A DNA stretch of 64,000 bases. It comes from Belliella filtrata (GTDB lineage Bacteria; Bacteroidota; Bacteroidia; Cytophagales; Cyclobacteriaceae). The notes under the pieces were generated by a model that saw only the letters and a list, made by a program, of their open reading frames with translations, was not told where the DNA came from and made no database searches. Below are positions 25,069-33,979 of the stretch, piece by piece (positions within the stretch are counted from its first letter, which is position 1; every line of letters starts with the position of its first letter). The stretch lies in assembly GCF_022549775.1 (NCBI RefSeq), contig NZ_JAKZGP010000002.1, positions 1 through 64,000 of the forward strand. The letters are read 5' to 3'. The position numbers and the translations under genes were made by a program.

Positions 25069-27897
25069 TTATTTGGGTTCACTGGTAATGTTATAGCTTC
25101 CTGAATTCAGCTTGAAAGATATATTTCCATCTTCCTCCTCGTATTCAGCTATCCACTGCGAGTCCCTTAAGTTCTCTCCATTGATGCTTAGATGGACATT
25201 TGATAATGGCAGTACAATGGTACTATTACAATTTGCTGGAATTTCAAAACTGAAATCTGTATGATTCGCTGATTTCTCCCATGAAGAGCTTATGACTCCG
25301 TAAGGAGATGCTGTTTGCGCTGAAACTTGATTGAGGTCTCCAACCAATTGTGGCTTAATATAAAAATGCTTGAAGCCAGGATTACACTCATCTACTGTAA
25401 TTCCAGCCAAGCTTTGGAAAAACCACTCTTCGATCTGCCCCATCATAAAGTGGTTCCAAGAGTTTCCTTTCCGAGGGTCCCATTGCTCTGTTAAGGTTGT
25501 CAACCCAAATTGAATCTGAAAACCATAACCTGGTGTTTCGTAATGGTTGTGCATATCATACATAACATCATTCAACCCATTTCTAGCCAAAGTTTGGTAA
25601 AGGTACCTGTTGCCCACATCCCCAGTGGATAATTTTCCACCTCTTTCTGCAATTGCTGAAAGCAAATTCTCCAAAACATCCTTTTTATACACTTCATCAA
25701 CTAATCCTAAAAAAACTGGAATGGCATTCGCATATTGGCTTTCCGATTTGTATTGTTTAGAAGCTTCATCAAAAAACGCTTTATTGAAAGCCTCTTTAAT
25801 CATTTCCTGAAGGATTGAATACTTTTCAAAATCATCTTGATATCCAAGTAATGCAGCTGTCTTTGCCAATGTTTGCACACCGAAATAATAATGCGCAGTG
25901 GCTGACAATGCAATGGGGCTATTTTTAGCATATCCAGCGGCATGGTCTCCGTAATCATACCAATCTCCCAAACCGTGTGATAAAATCTGATCCGATGACT
26001 TAGAAGTCAGGTAATCTACATATTGCTTCATGGATTCGAAATGCTTTCTTAACAGCTGATCATCCCCATAAAATTCATAGTACATCCACGGGAGGATGAT
26101 AACTGCGACACCCCATTCTGGTGAGTCGGTAAAATCCCCTCCAAACTCCACATATTCTGGTGCGATGTTTGGCACCAATCCACTTGCATGTTGGGCATCC
26201 ACCATGTCTTGCATGATTTTAGGGGCCAATCCTGACAAGTTATAATTGAAAAACAATCCTGGACCATTCAAGTGTGTCTCTTCCAACCAGCCCAATTTCT
26301 CTCTATGCGGGCAATCAGTGAATACGGCCTGCATATTGCTTTTGACAGCATTGTTGATCAGCAGATGTGTCTTGTTGAAAATATCATTAGAACTCTCAAA
26401 ACCTCCAATTTCCTCAACATCATTGTAGATAAAGTTTGCTTTAACGTCAATCAAGGTGGGTGAATTTTTTTTAGTTGTTTTCCCTGGAATATTAGCATCT
26501 GCTACTTGGATATATTGAAATCCATAATAGCTAAACTTTGGCTGCCAAGTTTCTTCTCCATTACCACTCAAGGTGTACTCATAGTAATGTGGCCCACCTG
26601 ATCTTTTTTGCCCGACTGTACCATCAGTATTCAAGTGCTCTCCAACATACAATCTTACTTTTTGACCTTTTTCACCTTTTACTTTGATACTGGGGAAGCC
26701 AGAAATATTTTGTCCCATATCAAAGACATACACCCCATCTATAGGCTCCTCTATCGAATGTATATCAAATTGCTTTTGAATCTTGACAGCCGATGCCAAT
26801 TGCGGTCTCAATTTACCACTTGGCCCATTTTGGATCACGACAGGTTGCCAAGAGGTATCTTCAAAACCTGGACTATCCCATCCATTTTGCGCTAAATTCG
26901 CATCATAATCTTCTCCTCCAAAAACACAATTGAAGACTATTGGGCTGGTATGGTATTTCCAACTTTCATCAGATTTCAACTCTTCTGTAGTTCCGTCTTC
27001 ATAAGTCAGCTTCATCTTGAACATCAAAGTGGGAGGCCCGAAACTCACCAAGAACTTTGCATACCTATCTCCAGAAACATTATACATTCCATTTCCAAGC
27101 GTCACCCCAAATACATTTTCACCAGTAACCAAATTACCAGTTACTTCAAAGGTGTTGAAATAGACTGTTTTATCATAATCTGACCAAAGCGGAGCAAATT
27201 CACTGTTTCCAATTTTCTCACCATTGATACGAAATTCATAATGTCCTAAACCACTGATATGAACTGTGGCTTTTTCTATTCTCTTCTCTAATTCAATAGA
27301 CTTTCTCAAAAGAATGCTTCTTTTTGCCAAATCATCCACTTCTGCCCAAAGAGCCTTATTTTCTTCTTTGCCCATCAGCGGTTGATGAAAATTTCTATTT
27401 CCTATCGGTAATCCAGCATCTTGCTCTGTAATTGCACCAATCCATTTACCGTCTAAAGACTGTGGCTCAAATTCAAAATATGCTGGTTTTCCCCAATTTG
27501 TCTCTTGCTCCTCTTGATCCCACACCTTTACATTCCAATACAGGCCTTGCTCATACTTGTTAATACTTTTATCTAGAGAAATCAATTGACTTTGAGATGA
27601 TTTTACAATTCCAGAATCCCAAATATCTCCTTTACCTTCAGAAGCAAGCTTTTCTGAACTTGAGACCACCACTTGATAAGCCACTTGGGTAATCCCATTA
27701 CTCTGGGAAGCGATTTGCCAGCCAAGCCTGATTGGTTCATCTACCGATATACCTACAGGGTTCTCCAGCCAATTCGTGGTCTTTTTGCTAATTTCCAAAG
27801 AAGGAGTGCTACAACTTCCTAAGAAAATACTGATCATCAAGTAGCAAATGCTATAGAAAAATCCTTTGAACAATATGTGTCTATTTAGTTTCTTCAC
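25069..27897 (-). CDS. GH78 alpha-L-rhamnosidase, 942 aa lipoprotein
   Basis: A lipobox (FLGSC, Cys29) and N-terminal Ig/beta-sandwich domains precede an (alpha/alpha)6 catalytic domain. The catalytic motif is TDCPHREKLGWLEE with Asp528, Glu533 (likely general acid) and Glu539 where the other GH78 of this locus has Asp513. A late TLTEQWDPRKGNSWNH contains the likely general base Glu. This motif variant also occurs in known GH78 enzymes and does not imply inactivity. The gene begins 5 bp after the sialidase-like gene and ends 21 bp before the aldolase, so periplasmic release and cytoplasmic use are transcribed together. Confidence 0.92.
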   Translation of the reverse strand: MKKLNRHILFKGFFYSICYLMISIFLGSCSTPSLEISKKTTNWLENPVGISVDEPIRLGWQIASQSNGITQVAYQVVVSSSEKLASEGKGDIWDSGIVKSSQSQLISLDKSINKYEQGLYWNVKVWDQEEQETNWGKPAYFEFEPQSLDGKWIGAITEQDAGLPIGNRNFHQPLMGKEENKALWAEVDDLAKRSILLRKSIELEKRIEKATVHISGLGHYEFRINGEKIGNSEFAPLWSDYDKTVYFNTFEVTGNLVTGENVFGVTLGNGMYNVSGDRYAKFLVSFGPPTLMFKMKLTYEDGTTEELKSDESWKYHTSPIVFNCVFGGEDYDANLAQNGWDSPGFEDTSWQPVVIQNGPSGKLRPQLASAVKIQKQFDIHSIEEPIDGVYVFDMGQNISGFPSIKVKGEKGQKVRLYVGEHLNTDGTVGQKRSGGPHYYEYTLSGNGEETWQPKFSYYGFQYIQVADANIPGKTTKKNSPTLIDVKANFIYNDVEEIGGFESSNDIFNKTHLLINNAVKSNMQAVFTDCPHREKLGWLEETHLNGPGLFFNYNLSGLAPKIMQDMVDAQHASGLVPNIAPEYVEFGGDFTDSPEWGVAVIILPWMYYEFYGDDQLLRKHFESMKQYVDYLTSKSSDQILSHGLGDWYDYGDHAAGYAKNSPIALSATAHYYFGVQTLAKTAALLGYQDDFEKYSILQEMIKEAFNKAFFDEASKQYKSESQYANAIPVFLGLVDEVYKKDVLENLLSAIAERGGKLSTGDVGNRYLYQTLARNGLNDVMYDMHNHYETPGYGFQIQFGLTTLTEQWDPRKGNSWNHFMMGQIEEWFFQSLAGITVDECNPGFKHFYIKPQLVGDLNQVSAQTASPYGVISSSWEKSANHTDFSFEIPANCNSTIVLPLSNVHLSINGENLRDSQWIAEYEEEDGNISFKLNSGSYNITSEPK

Positions 27898-27902
27898 GAA
27901 GT

Positions 27903-29768
27903 CTATTTTACTTCACTTGTTTTCAGTGATTTTATTCTAAAAACAGCCTCTTCGACCATTTCTCCAGCATTTTCCAAATCATACTCCTGATCTGCTGGTG
28001 TGTCTGGTGTTGGGAAATGCTTTTGCTCTCCAGTTCTAAACATCACCCTTTCCAGAGTCTTGACAGGAGCATGAAAAAGTCTCATGCCCTTATCAACTCC
28101 ATTTACCTTTATATGATATGACCTGGTGGCTACATCTATATCCAATTCAACTTTGTATGCGATCCCCGATTCGTAAGACTGAATGTTGCGGAACCGCGCT
28201 CCTGACTTACTCTTGAGGTTTCCATCTTCATCAAATATCAACCTGATAGCTGGCAACCCTCTTTCATCTTGCAATTCAATCTGCAATAAGCCATGGCCAT
28301 TTTGCGCTGGTTTGATTTCCATTTCAACCAAGAGCTTTTTGGACTGGGGGAAAACCCTTTCTGCCCTGGCATAGTCAAAAGGATCCTTATCCCTAAGCGT
28401 AAGTGATTTTTCGCCTTGATCTTCTTCTATCTTGGTAGAAGCCCAGACTAAATTGTATGTATTCCAATACTTCAACTCCCTACCACTATCCATTTTGTCA
28501 AAAATTTCATTTGGATGAACATCCATTGTATGCGTAATAGGAACTGGTATGGAAGTCACCCATATATCTTCTTTGTTCATGCTGTAAGTCACCCACATCT
28601 TCTGGTCTTTGGGCGCTCCGTTTCCTTCAAGAATCCCTCGGACGTACTGCGGTCCATAAGATTTGTAATTCCCACCATAGCGCATGGGGGAAATCTCCCC
28701 ATGAACTAGGAGTAGATCAGTATAATTCAGTCCATCCTCACTGGTAGATATAGCCATAGGCCATCGGTACTCAGAAGGATTATAGATTGTGGCAAATCTT
28801 CCATCGGAGGTTTTCTGTCCCCAAATTTTAGCATTCCCATTGATAAAACCAGGAGCTCTGGTTGGTGTGTACTCCCAATTCAAACCACCATCCTTACTGA
28901 TGGAAGTCAGGGCATGTTTCCAAAGTCCTACAACATTCCCATTGTCCAAATGGTAATAACTAAATGCCTTATATTGCTTTTTCAATGGAACCAATGGATC
29001 ATCCCTATCCGCCTCTTCTACCCACTGCATCATCATCAATGGATCAGCTAAAATCTCATCACAAGCGCTGACAAAGGCTTTGTCTTTGCTGGTTTTATAG
29101 AAAGGAAACGCTGAAAGCTTTTGATCCCATGAAGCATTAAACCGGATAAAATAAATAGGACCAAAACTGCCATCCTTTTTTATCTCACGGACGACCCTGC
29201 CTATGCCAAGTCCATCATTGGGATGGTCTTTTTCGTCAATGGCAATCCCGTAATATCCCATAGCCAAAAGCTTCCCCTTTTTGGATACATAAAAACCAAC
29301 ACGTTGGTGCATAATGGCGTCAGCATCTTTGGTGACCCCTTCTACCCCTGGTTTAGAAATTCCGTCTGGGACTTTGTAAATGGGAAACAAAACCTCAGGT
29401 TTTGACCATTTTTCCCCATCTTTCGAATGAAGCAATAAAGTATGATTGGGCGGAATATGCTCTCCCACAGAGTCACTGATATAGCTTACATAAAAAGTAT
29501 CATTCCAGTAGGCCATCATCGAAGCATGATTGTAAGTCCATCCAAAACCATCGCTGAGTTCAGGATATGCCCTATTCGCTCTCATTACTTGAGTCGCATG
29601 TACTCCTATTGCAGGTCTCAAATTGCCATGGTGGTAATCAATATTTGAAATCGTCTCACCAGTATAACGTACAGTATCTTGCGCACAGAGTGTCAAAGCA
29701 CCCATGACAAACAAGCTTAAAGTCAATGCAAAAGTTATCGCCAGTTTCCTATTCAGTATCATTTGCAT
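27903..29768 (-). CDS. Sialidase-like beta-propeller hydrolase (candidate Dha/Kdo hydrolase, GH143- or GH33-like), 621 aa
   Basis: A signal peptide ends near LCAQ (residue 30). Three Asp-box repeats typical of sialidase propellers are visible: SKDGEKW (115-121), SKDGGLNW (291-298) and STSEDGLNY (341-349). Residues from about 440 form a jelly-roll, LamG-like domain (LLVEMEIKPAQNGHGLLQIE). Sialidase-fold enzymes release 2-keto-3-deoxy sugar acids. RG-II contains two of these, Dha and Kdo, and CAZy GH143 is a Dha hydrolase, so this is a strong candidate. The exact family cannot be settled by eye. It overlaps the GH43 gene by 20 bp and precedes GH78 and the aldolase cassette. Confidence 0.7.
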   Translation of the reverse strand: MQMILNRKLAITFALTLSLFVMGALTLCAQDTVRYTGETISNIDYHHGNLRPAIGVHATQVMRANRAYPELSDGFGWTYNHASMMAYWNDTFYVSYISDSVGEHIPPNHTLLLHSKDGEKWSKPEVLFPIYKVPDGISKPGVEGVTKDADAIMHQRVGFYVSKKGKLLAMGYYGIAIDEKDHPNDGLGIGRVVREIKKDGSFGPIYFIRFNASWDQKLSAFPFYKTSKDKAFVSACDEILADPLMMMQWVEEADRDDPLVPLKKQYKAFSYYHLDNGNVVGLWKHALTSISKDGGLNWEYTPTRAPGFINGNAKIWGQKTSDGRFATIYNPSEYRWPMAISTSEDGLNYTDLLLVHGEISPMRYGGNYKSYGPQYVRGILEGNGAPKDQKMWVTYSMNKEDIWVTSIPVPITHTMDVHPNEIFDKMDSGRELKYWNTYNLVWASTKIEEDQGEKSLTLRDKDPFDYARAERVFPQSKKLLVEMEIKPAQNGHGLLQIELQDERGLPAIRLIFDEDGNLKSKSGARFRNIQSYESGIAYKVELDIDVATRSYHIKVNGVDKGMRLFHAPVKTLERVMFRTGEQKHFPTPDTPADQEYDLENAGEMVEEAVFRIKSLKTSEVK

Positions 29769-30765
29769 TGGATTTGTTTTTTGAGATTTCTTTCAGGTTT
29801 TCTAAAATTTCCTTAGATATGGTAGTGATTGTACCATGTTTATGCCCTTCGGGAAAAGAAAGCTTCTCGCCGATATTTACAAATTCTCTGAAGTCACTTG
29901 TTACTACTGCGGAATAAGACTTGTCTCCATAACTATCATAATAGATAATCCATTCGCCATCCTTATTGACCACCGTAGGTCCTTCAGTCAAGAAACTCGT
30001 ATAAGGTTCAGAAATATTCTCATAAGGCCCTATTGGACTTTTCCCAAAGGCCACTTTCAGGTTGCGCATGGGCCTGGTGTTGTCTTTTAGCACAAGCACA
30101 TAATCTTGAGGAGCTCTTTTGACAATCACTGCATCAATTATACTAAAGCCTGGGTCTATGAAAAGTTTAGTCTCGCTAAATTCTTTGAAATCCTTAGTCG
30201 TTAAATAATACATCCTGTGGTTGTTATCCTCTTCTTCTTCTCCCCTTTCAAATCTATGAGGAATTGTGGAAGCCCAGATAACTATAAATTGATCATCTTC
30301 ATCGTCGTAGTAAATCTCAGGTGCCCAAACATTAACTACTGAAGGCTCAAACTCCATGGCAGGAATAAATTGTTGTGGAGACCAATTGATAAAATCTTTG
30401 GTTCTGGCATATCCAAAACCATTTCCGCCTTTCCAGTCTGTCGTCCATACCATGTGATAGGTGCCATCAGGCCCTTTGGTCACTGATGGATCTCGCATGA
30501 TTTTACTTTGACCTACTTCTGCTGGCAAAAACACACCTCCCAAGTCTTCCCAATGATAGCCATCAAAACTAAAGGCGAGGTATAACCCTTCATTTTTTGG
30601 CTCTTTAAAAGTAGTGAATAGGTATATCTCTTCTTCTTGAGCCTTTTCCTCGCTAGAATTATGCTCTTCTGCTTTTTGACTACATGATTGGAGGATCAGT
30701 AGAAAGCTGATTAGTATCAATAGCGCTTTATGATTAGTGGGTTTATTCATTATTGGTTGTTGCAA
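29749..30765 (-). CDS. GH43-like glycosidase, 338 aa lipoprotein
   Basis: A lipobox (LILQSC, near Cys28) is followed by a five-bladed-propeller pattern. The GH43 triad appears complete: Asp92 in MRDPSV (general base), Asp211 in SIIDAVIVK (pKa modulator) and Glu261 in LTEGPTVV (general acid). WAPEIYYDD and WIIYYDSYG also fit. The family contains arabinofuranosidases, xylosidases and galactosidases, and the specificity cannot be read from sequence. It lies between a GH28 gene and the sialidase-like gene in the hydrolase operon, so an exo-activity on pectin side chains is expected. Confidence 0.8.
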   Translation of the reverse strand: MQQPIMNKPTNHKALLILISFLLILQSCSQKAEEHNSSEEKAQEEEIYLFTTFKEPKNEGLYLAFSFDGYHWEDLGGVFLPAEVGQSKIMRDPSVTKGPDGTYHMVWTTDWKGGNGFGYARTKDFINWSPQQFIPAMEFEPSVVNVWAPEIYYDDEDDQFIVIWASTIPHRFERGEEEEDNNHRMYYLTTKDFKEFSETKLFIDPGFSIIDAVIVKRAPQDYVLVLKDNTRPMRNLKVAFGKSPIGPYENISEPYTSFLTEGPTVVNKDGEWIIYYDSYGDKSYSAVVTSDFREFVNIGEKLSFPEGHKHGTITTISKEILENLKEISKNKSNANDTE

Positions 30766-30826
30766 TACAATGGTTACTTACTATATGGGTAGAAAATGAG
30801 CCAATTCTCATCGGCCTATTCATAAA

Positions 30827-32404
30827 TTATTGTCTGACTGTTTTTCTTTTGAGATCCTTTGCTTCTTCAATGGGTTTTCTAACATTGGTCAAAGTATTGT
30901 TTTTCATAAATATCTTAGAACTACGCTCTCCTTCTATTTGGAAAAACAAATCAGAAGCTATCATTTGGAAGTTATTATGCAAAAGTGCATTGGATACATT
31001 TTTCAATTTCACCACAGCTGTATTTTGAAGTGGATCTCTAGTCTTCACATTGTCCACTATCAGGTTTTCTACATCTTCGAAAATAAATGAAGAGCCAGTA
31101 GTGGTAGAAATCTGCACATCATGGAACTCCACATTTTTAGCGGTGTGAACAGAAAAGCCATTCTTTGCTTCCATATTGATATTAGAAAAGCTGATGTTAT
31201 CTATTGGCATTTCTGAAATTCCATGAACGCTTCCAGCTACGTTGACATCTGTGCCAGTAACATTGGCAATATGGATGTTTCTGAATATCGGAGTACGCTC
31301 AGAAATAGGCTCCTTCTTACTTTCTTTATCATAAAAAAGGTCTAGTACGATGGCTTCTTTTTGAATATTATTCATTACAATATTACTTACCCTGATTTCT
31401 TCCACAATTCCACCCCTTCCCCTGGCTGATTTGATTCTGATTCCTCTGTCTGTCCCATCAAAGATGCAGTTTGAAATAGTCACTTTCCTGATATCCCCAG
31501 AGACTTCACTTCCTATCACCACACCACCGTGCCCAGATAGCATGGTGCAGTTGGTAATCGTAACATTTTCAGTTGCTGTGGCATATTTTCTTCCGTCTAT
31601 ATCTCTGCCTGATTTGATGGTAATGCAATCATCTCCCACAGAGATATGACAATCTGAGATATGGACATTCTTGCAGGATGTTGGATTTATCCCATCAGTA
31701 TTGGGTGAAGGAGGATTGATTATCGTCAAACCTGAGATTTTAATATCTTCAGAAAAGGCCGGGTTTACTGTCCAAAATGGCGAATTCACAATAGTAAGCC
31801 CCTCTATTTTTATGTTCTTGCACTCAAACACTTGGATCAAAGGTGGTCGGAAAAATTTCATTCCTATAGTACCTTGATAATATGGCTCAGTTTTTAAGTC
31901 AGGATTCAATTCGTCCCACAATATCTGGTATTTGTTGAGTGGCAACTCCTCTTTCGGATACCGGATCCTATACATTTCCTCCCACCAAGCTTTACCCTGA
32001 CCGTCGATTTTTCCCCTTCCAGTAATTGAAATATTTTCAGCTTGATATGCATAGATCAACGGAGAAAAGTTTTGCATCACTGTACCTTCCCAGCGCATTT
32101 TGACAAAAGGAAGGTATTCTTCCAGATCAGTCGAAAACTTCAACAAAGCTCCAGCATCCAAATGGAGGTTAATATTACTTTTCAGGTGAATCGCACCTGT
32201 CAGGTATTCCCCCGCAGGGAAATAAATTGTTCCTCCTCCTTGTGCACTGGTATCATCAATGATTTTTTGAATTTGCTTTGTACTTATTTCGCCCTTTTGA
32301 CTTACCCCATGTCTAGTCACATCTATCCAGCCTTCTAGATCCATTGCATAGGAGATGTGAGAAGCAATACAGAACATGAAAACAAATAAAATTCTGGTAA
32401 GCAT
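30827..32404 (-). CDS. GH28 polygalacturonase-like enzyme, 525 aa
   Basis: The protein has a signal peptide (FCIASHISYA) and a right-handed beta-helix. All GH28 active-site motifs are present: NTD (235-237), GDD (257-259), GHGG with His292, and RIK (323-325). It hydrolyses alpha-1,4-galacturonic acid linkages, probably from chain ends (exo) given its periplasmic setting. A surplus C-terminal basic tail follows the helix. It lies 68 bp after GH140 and 61 bp before GH43 in the operon. Homogalacturonan or the RG-II backbone is the likely target. Confidence 0.93.
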   Translation of the reverse strand: MLTRILFVFMFCIASHISYAMDLEGWIDVTRHGVSQKGEISTKQIQKIIDDTSAQGGGTIYFPAGEYLTGAIHLKSNINLHLDAGALLKFSTDLEEYLPFVKMRWEGTVMQNFSPLIYAYQAENISITGRGKIDGQGKAWWEEMYRIRYPKEELPLNKYQILWDELNPDLKTEPYYQGTIGMKFFRPPLIQVFECKNIKIEGLTIVNSPFWTVNPAFSEDIKISGLTIINPPSPNTDGINPTSCKNVHISDCHISVGDDCITIKSGRDIDGRKYATATENVTITNCTMLSGHGGVVIGSEVSGDIRKVTISNCIFDGTDRGIRIKSARGRGGIVEEIRVSNIVMNNIQKEAIVLDLFYDKESKKEPISERTPIFRNIHIANVTGTDVNVAGSVHGISEMPIDNISFSNINMEAKNGFSVHTAKNVEFHDVQISTTTGSSFIFEDVENLIVDNVKTRDPLQNTAVVKLKNVSNALLHNNFQMIASDLFFQIEGERSSKIFMKNNTLTNVRKPIEEAKDLKRKTVRQ

Positions 32405-32472
32405 TATGCTGAGTTTAGGTGAAATTTATAAGATTTAAGGATTGATAAAGTTAAACCTTGTGCCGTTAAGAT

Positions 32473-33885
32473 TCAATTTAACACCAACACCCAGTCGTTG
32501 CCATCCTGCACTTCCCCGCTTGGCTTAAACTTATGGGTACCTTTATTCTCAACCTTTTCTTTTTCTGTGTATTCTCCTGTTCTTGGATTGAACCAGCTAG
32601 CATGTATTGTTTCTCCTCCAAATGTCCCTAGCTGAACTTCTATTTCTCTTCCTGTATAGGTATAGATCAACGCATAATCATTACCTCTTGTAGCGATAAG
32701 GTAATCATATTTTTCTCCTTGATTGAGAACCAAAGATTGATCTGGAATTCTTTCAAAATATGGAAAATCAAGCATCAAGTTTTTAAGGTGAACCATTTGC
32801 TTTGCACCCGGGGCATCCATGGCTTCTTCCCATAGAATATTATTACCATAAGCGCTCGATTCATCCATAGACCTATGCATCTGCATCACGGCGCTGTGCC
32901 CATAAGTATAACCTGCGGCTCCAGCAAATACTGACCAATAACCATATCTTCGCACAGCTGCATCATCCCATAGAGGCTCCTTTGGATCGTGTAATCCTTG
33001 TGGAATCCCTTCATAGGAAGGCTCTCCATCAAGCGTTGGTTTTGTTGGTTTCAGGGCATAGTCCACTTCTACGTATTTCCAATTGTCCTCTCCAAACGCC
33101 TTGCCAGCTGTATCTTGATCATACCTTCTGTGACCAGACTGGAACATATTGAAATCCATCCAATTTTCATGATGAAACCAATCAGAAGATTGTGTTCTTC
33201 CTCTTGGGTGAAAAGTGATCAAATGATCTGGATTCAACTCACGTAGGTTATGGCCTATCTTTTGCCATACCGCTGTAGAATCACTTCCAGGTACATCCCC
33301 TCCATTCAACCAAATGATATGCTTGGAATCTTTATATCTTTCAGCGAGGAACTTGCTGTAAGCATCTGCATCTCTACCAGTTACCTGACCTGCACGTACA
33401 GGAGAACCCCATATCGGTACAAGTGCCATGTATAAGCCCTTCTGACCTGCAAGATCTATTACATAATCAACATGGTCCCAATAATCATATTCTCCCTTCT
33501 CTTGGTCAATACCCTCTATAAGTTTTGGAGTTGCCACATTCCCATTCACTAATGCTGTATCACCATAAGCATTGATAGCTTCTGTAGTATGCAGAACCAT
33601 GACTTGGATCACATTGAAGCCTTTTTGTTTCCTATTCTCTAAATACTTTTCTGAAGCTTCTCTATCCAATTTACTAAAAAGCAACCAACCGGTATCACCT
33701 AACCAAAAAAATGGCTCTCCATTATCTGTTTGAAAATACCTCTGGTTTTCGGAAATTTTAAGTGCAAGAACACCTTTTTCCACTACTTCATTCTGCTCTT
33801 CAGCTTCCTTTGGATTGCAGGAAAGCACTGTTACTACGACTCCAAAGAGGAGGAAAATATTGCCTAATTTTGAGTTTCTTATCAT
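32473..33885 (-). CDS. GH140 apiosidase-type hydrolase (DUF4038), 470 aa lipoprotein
   Basis: A lipobox (VTVLSC) precedes a TIM-barrel of the DUF4038 kind, with opening NGEPFFWLGDTGWLLFSKL. The catalytic pair is probably Asp197 (IIWLNGGDVPG) and Glu288 (PTLDGEPSYEG), in the positions reported for GH140, followed by the C-terminal beta domain (putative collagen-binding-like) ending DGNDWVLVLN. GH140 cleaves the D-apiose to galacturonate bond that joins RG-II side chains to the backbone. Apiose occurs in RG-II and few other pectins, so this gene is the strongest single sign that the locus targets RG-II. Confidence 0.9.
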   Translation of the reverse strand: MIRNSKLGNIFLLFGVVVTVLSCNPKEAEEQNEVVEKGVLALKISENQRYFQTDNGEPFFWLGDTGWLLFSKLDREASEKYLENRKQKGFNVIQVMVLHTTEAINAYGDTALVNGNVATPKLIEGIDQEKGEYDYWDHVDYVIDLAGQKGLYMALVPIWGSPVRAGQVTGRDADAYSKFLAERYKDSKHIIWLNGGDVPGSDSTAVWQKIGHNLRELNPDHLITFHPRGRTQSSDWFHHENWMDFNMFQSGHRRYDQDTAGKAFGEDNWKYVEVDYALKPTKPTLDGEPSYEGIPQGLHDPKEPLWDDAAVRRYGYWSVFAGAAGYTYGHSAVMQMHRSMDESSAYGNNILWEEAMDAPGAKQMVHLKNLMLDFPYFERIPDQSLVLNQGEKYDYLIATRGNDYALIYTYTGREIEVQLGTFGGETIHASWFNPRTGEYTEKEKVENKGTHKFKPSGEVQDGNDWVLVLN

Positions 33886-33979
33886 ATTTTTATGGTTTCA
33901 TTGTTATAATCGTAATTCTGGACTGGGAAAATTACTTGAGGAGTGAAGTACTTAACCGTTCATCTCAACGCTTACGCCT

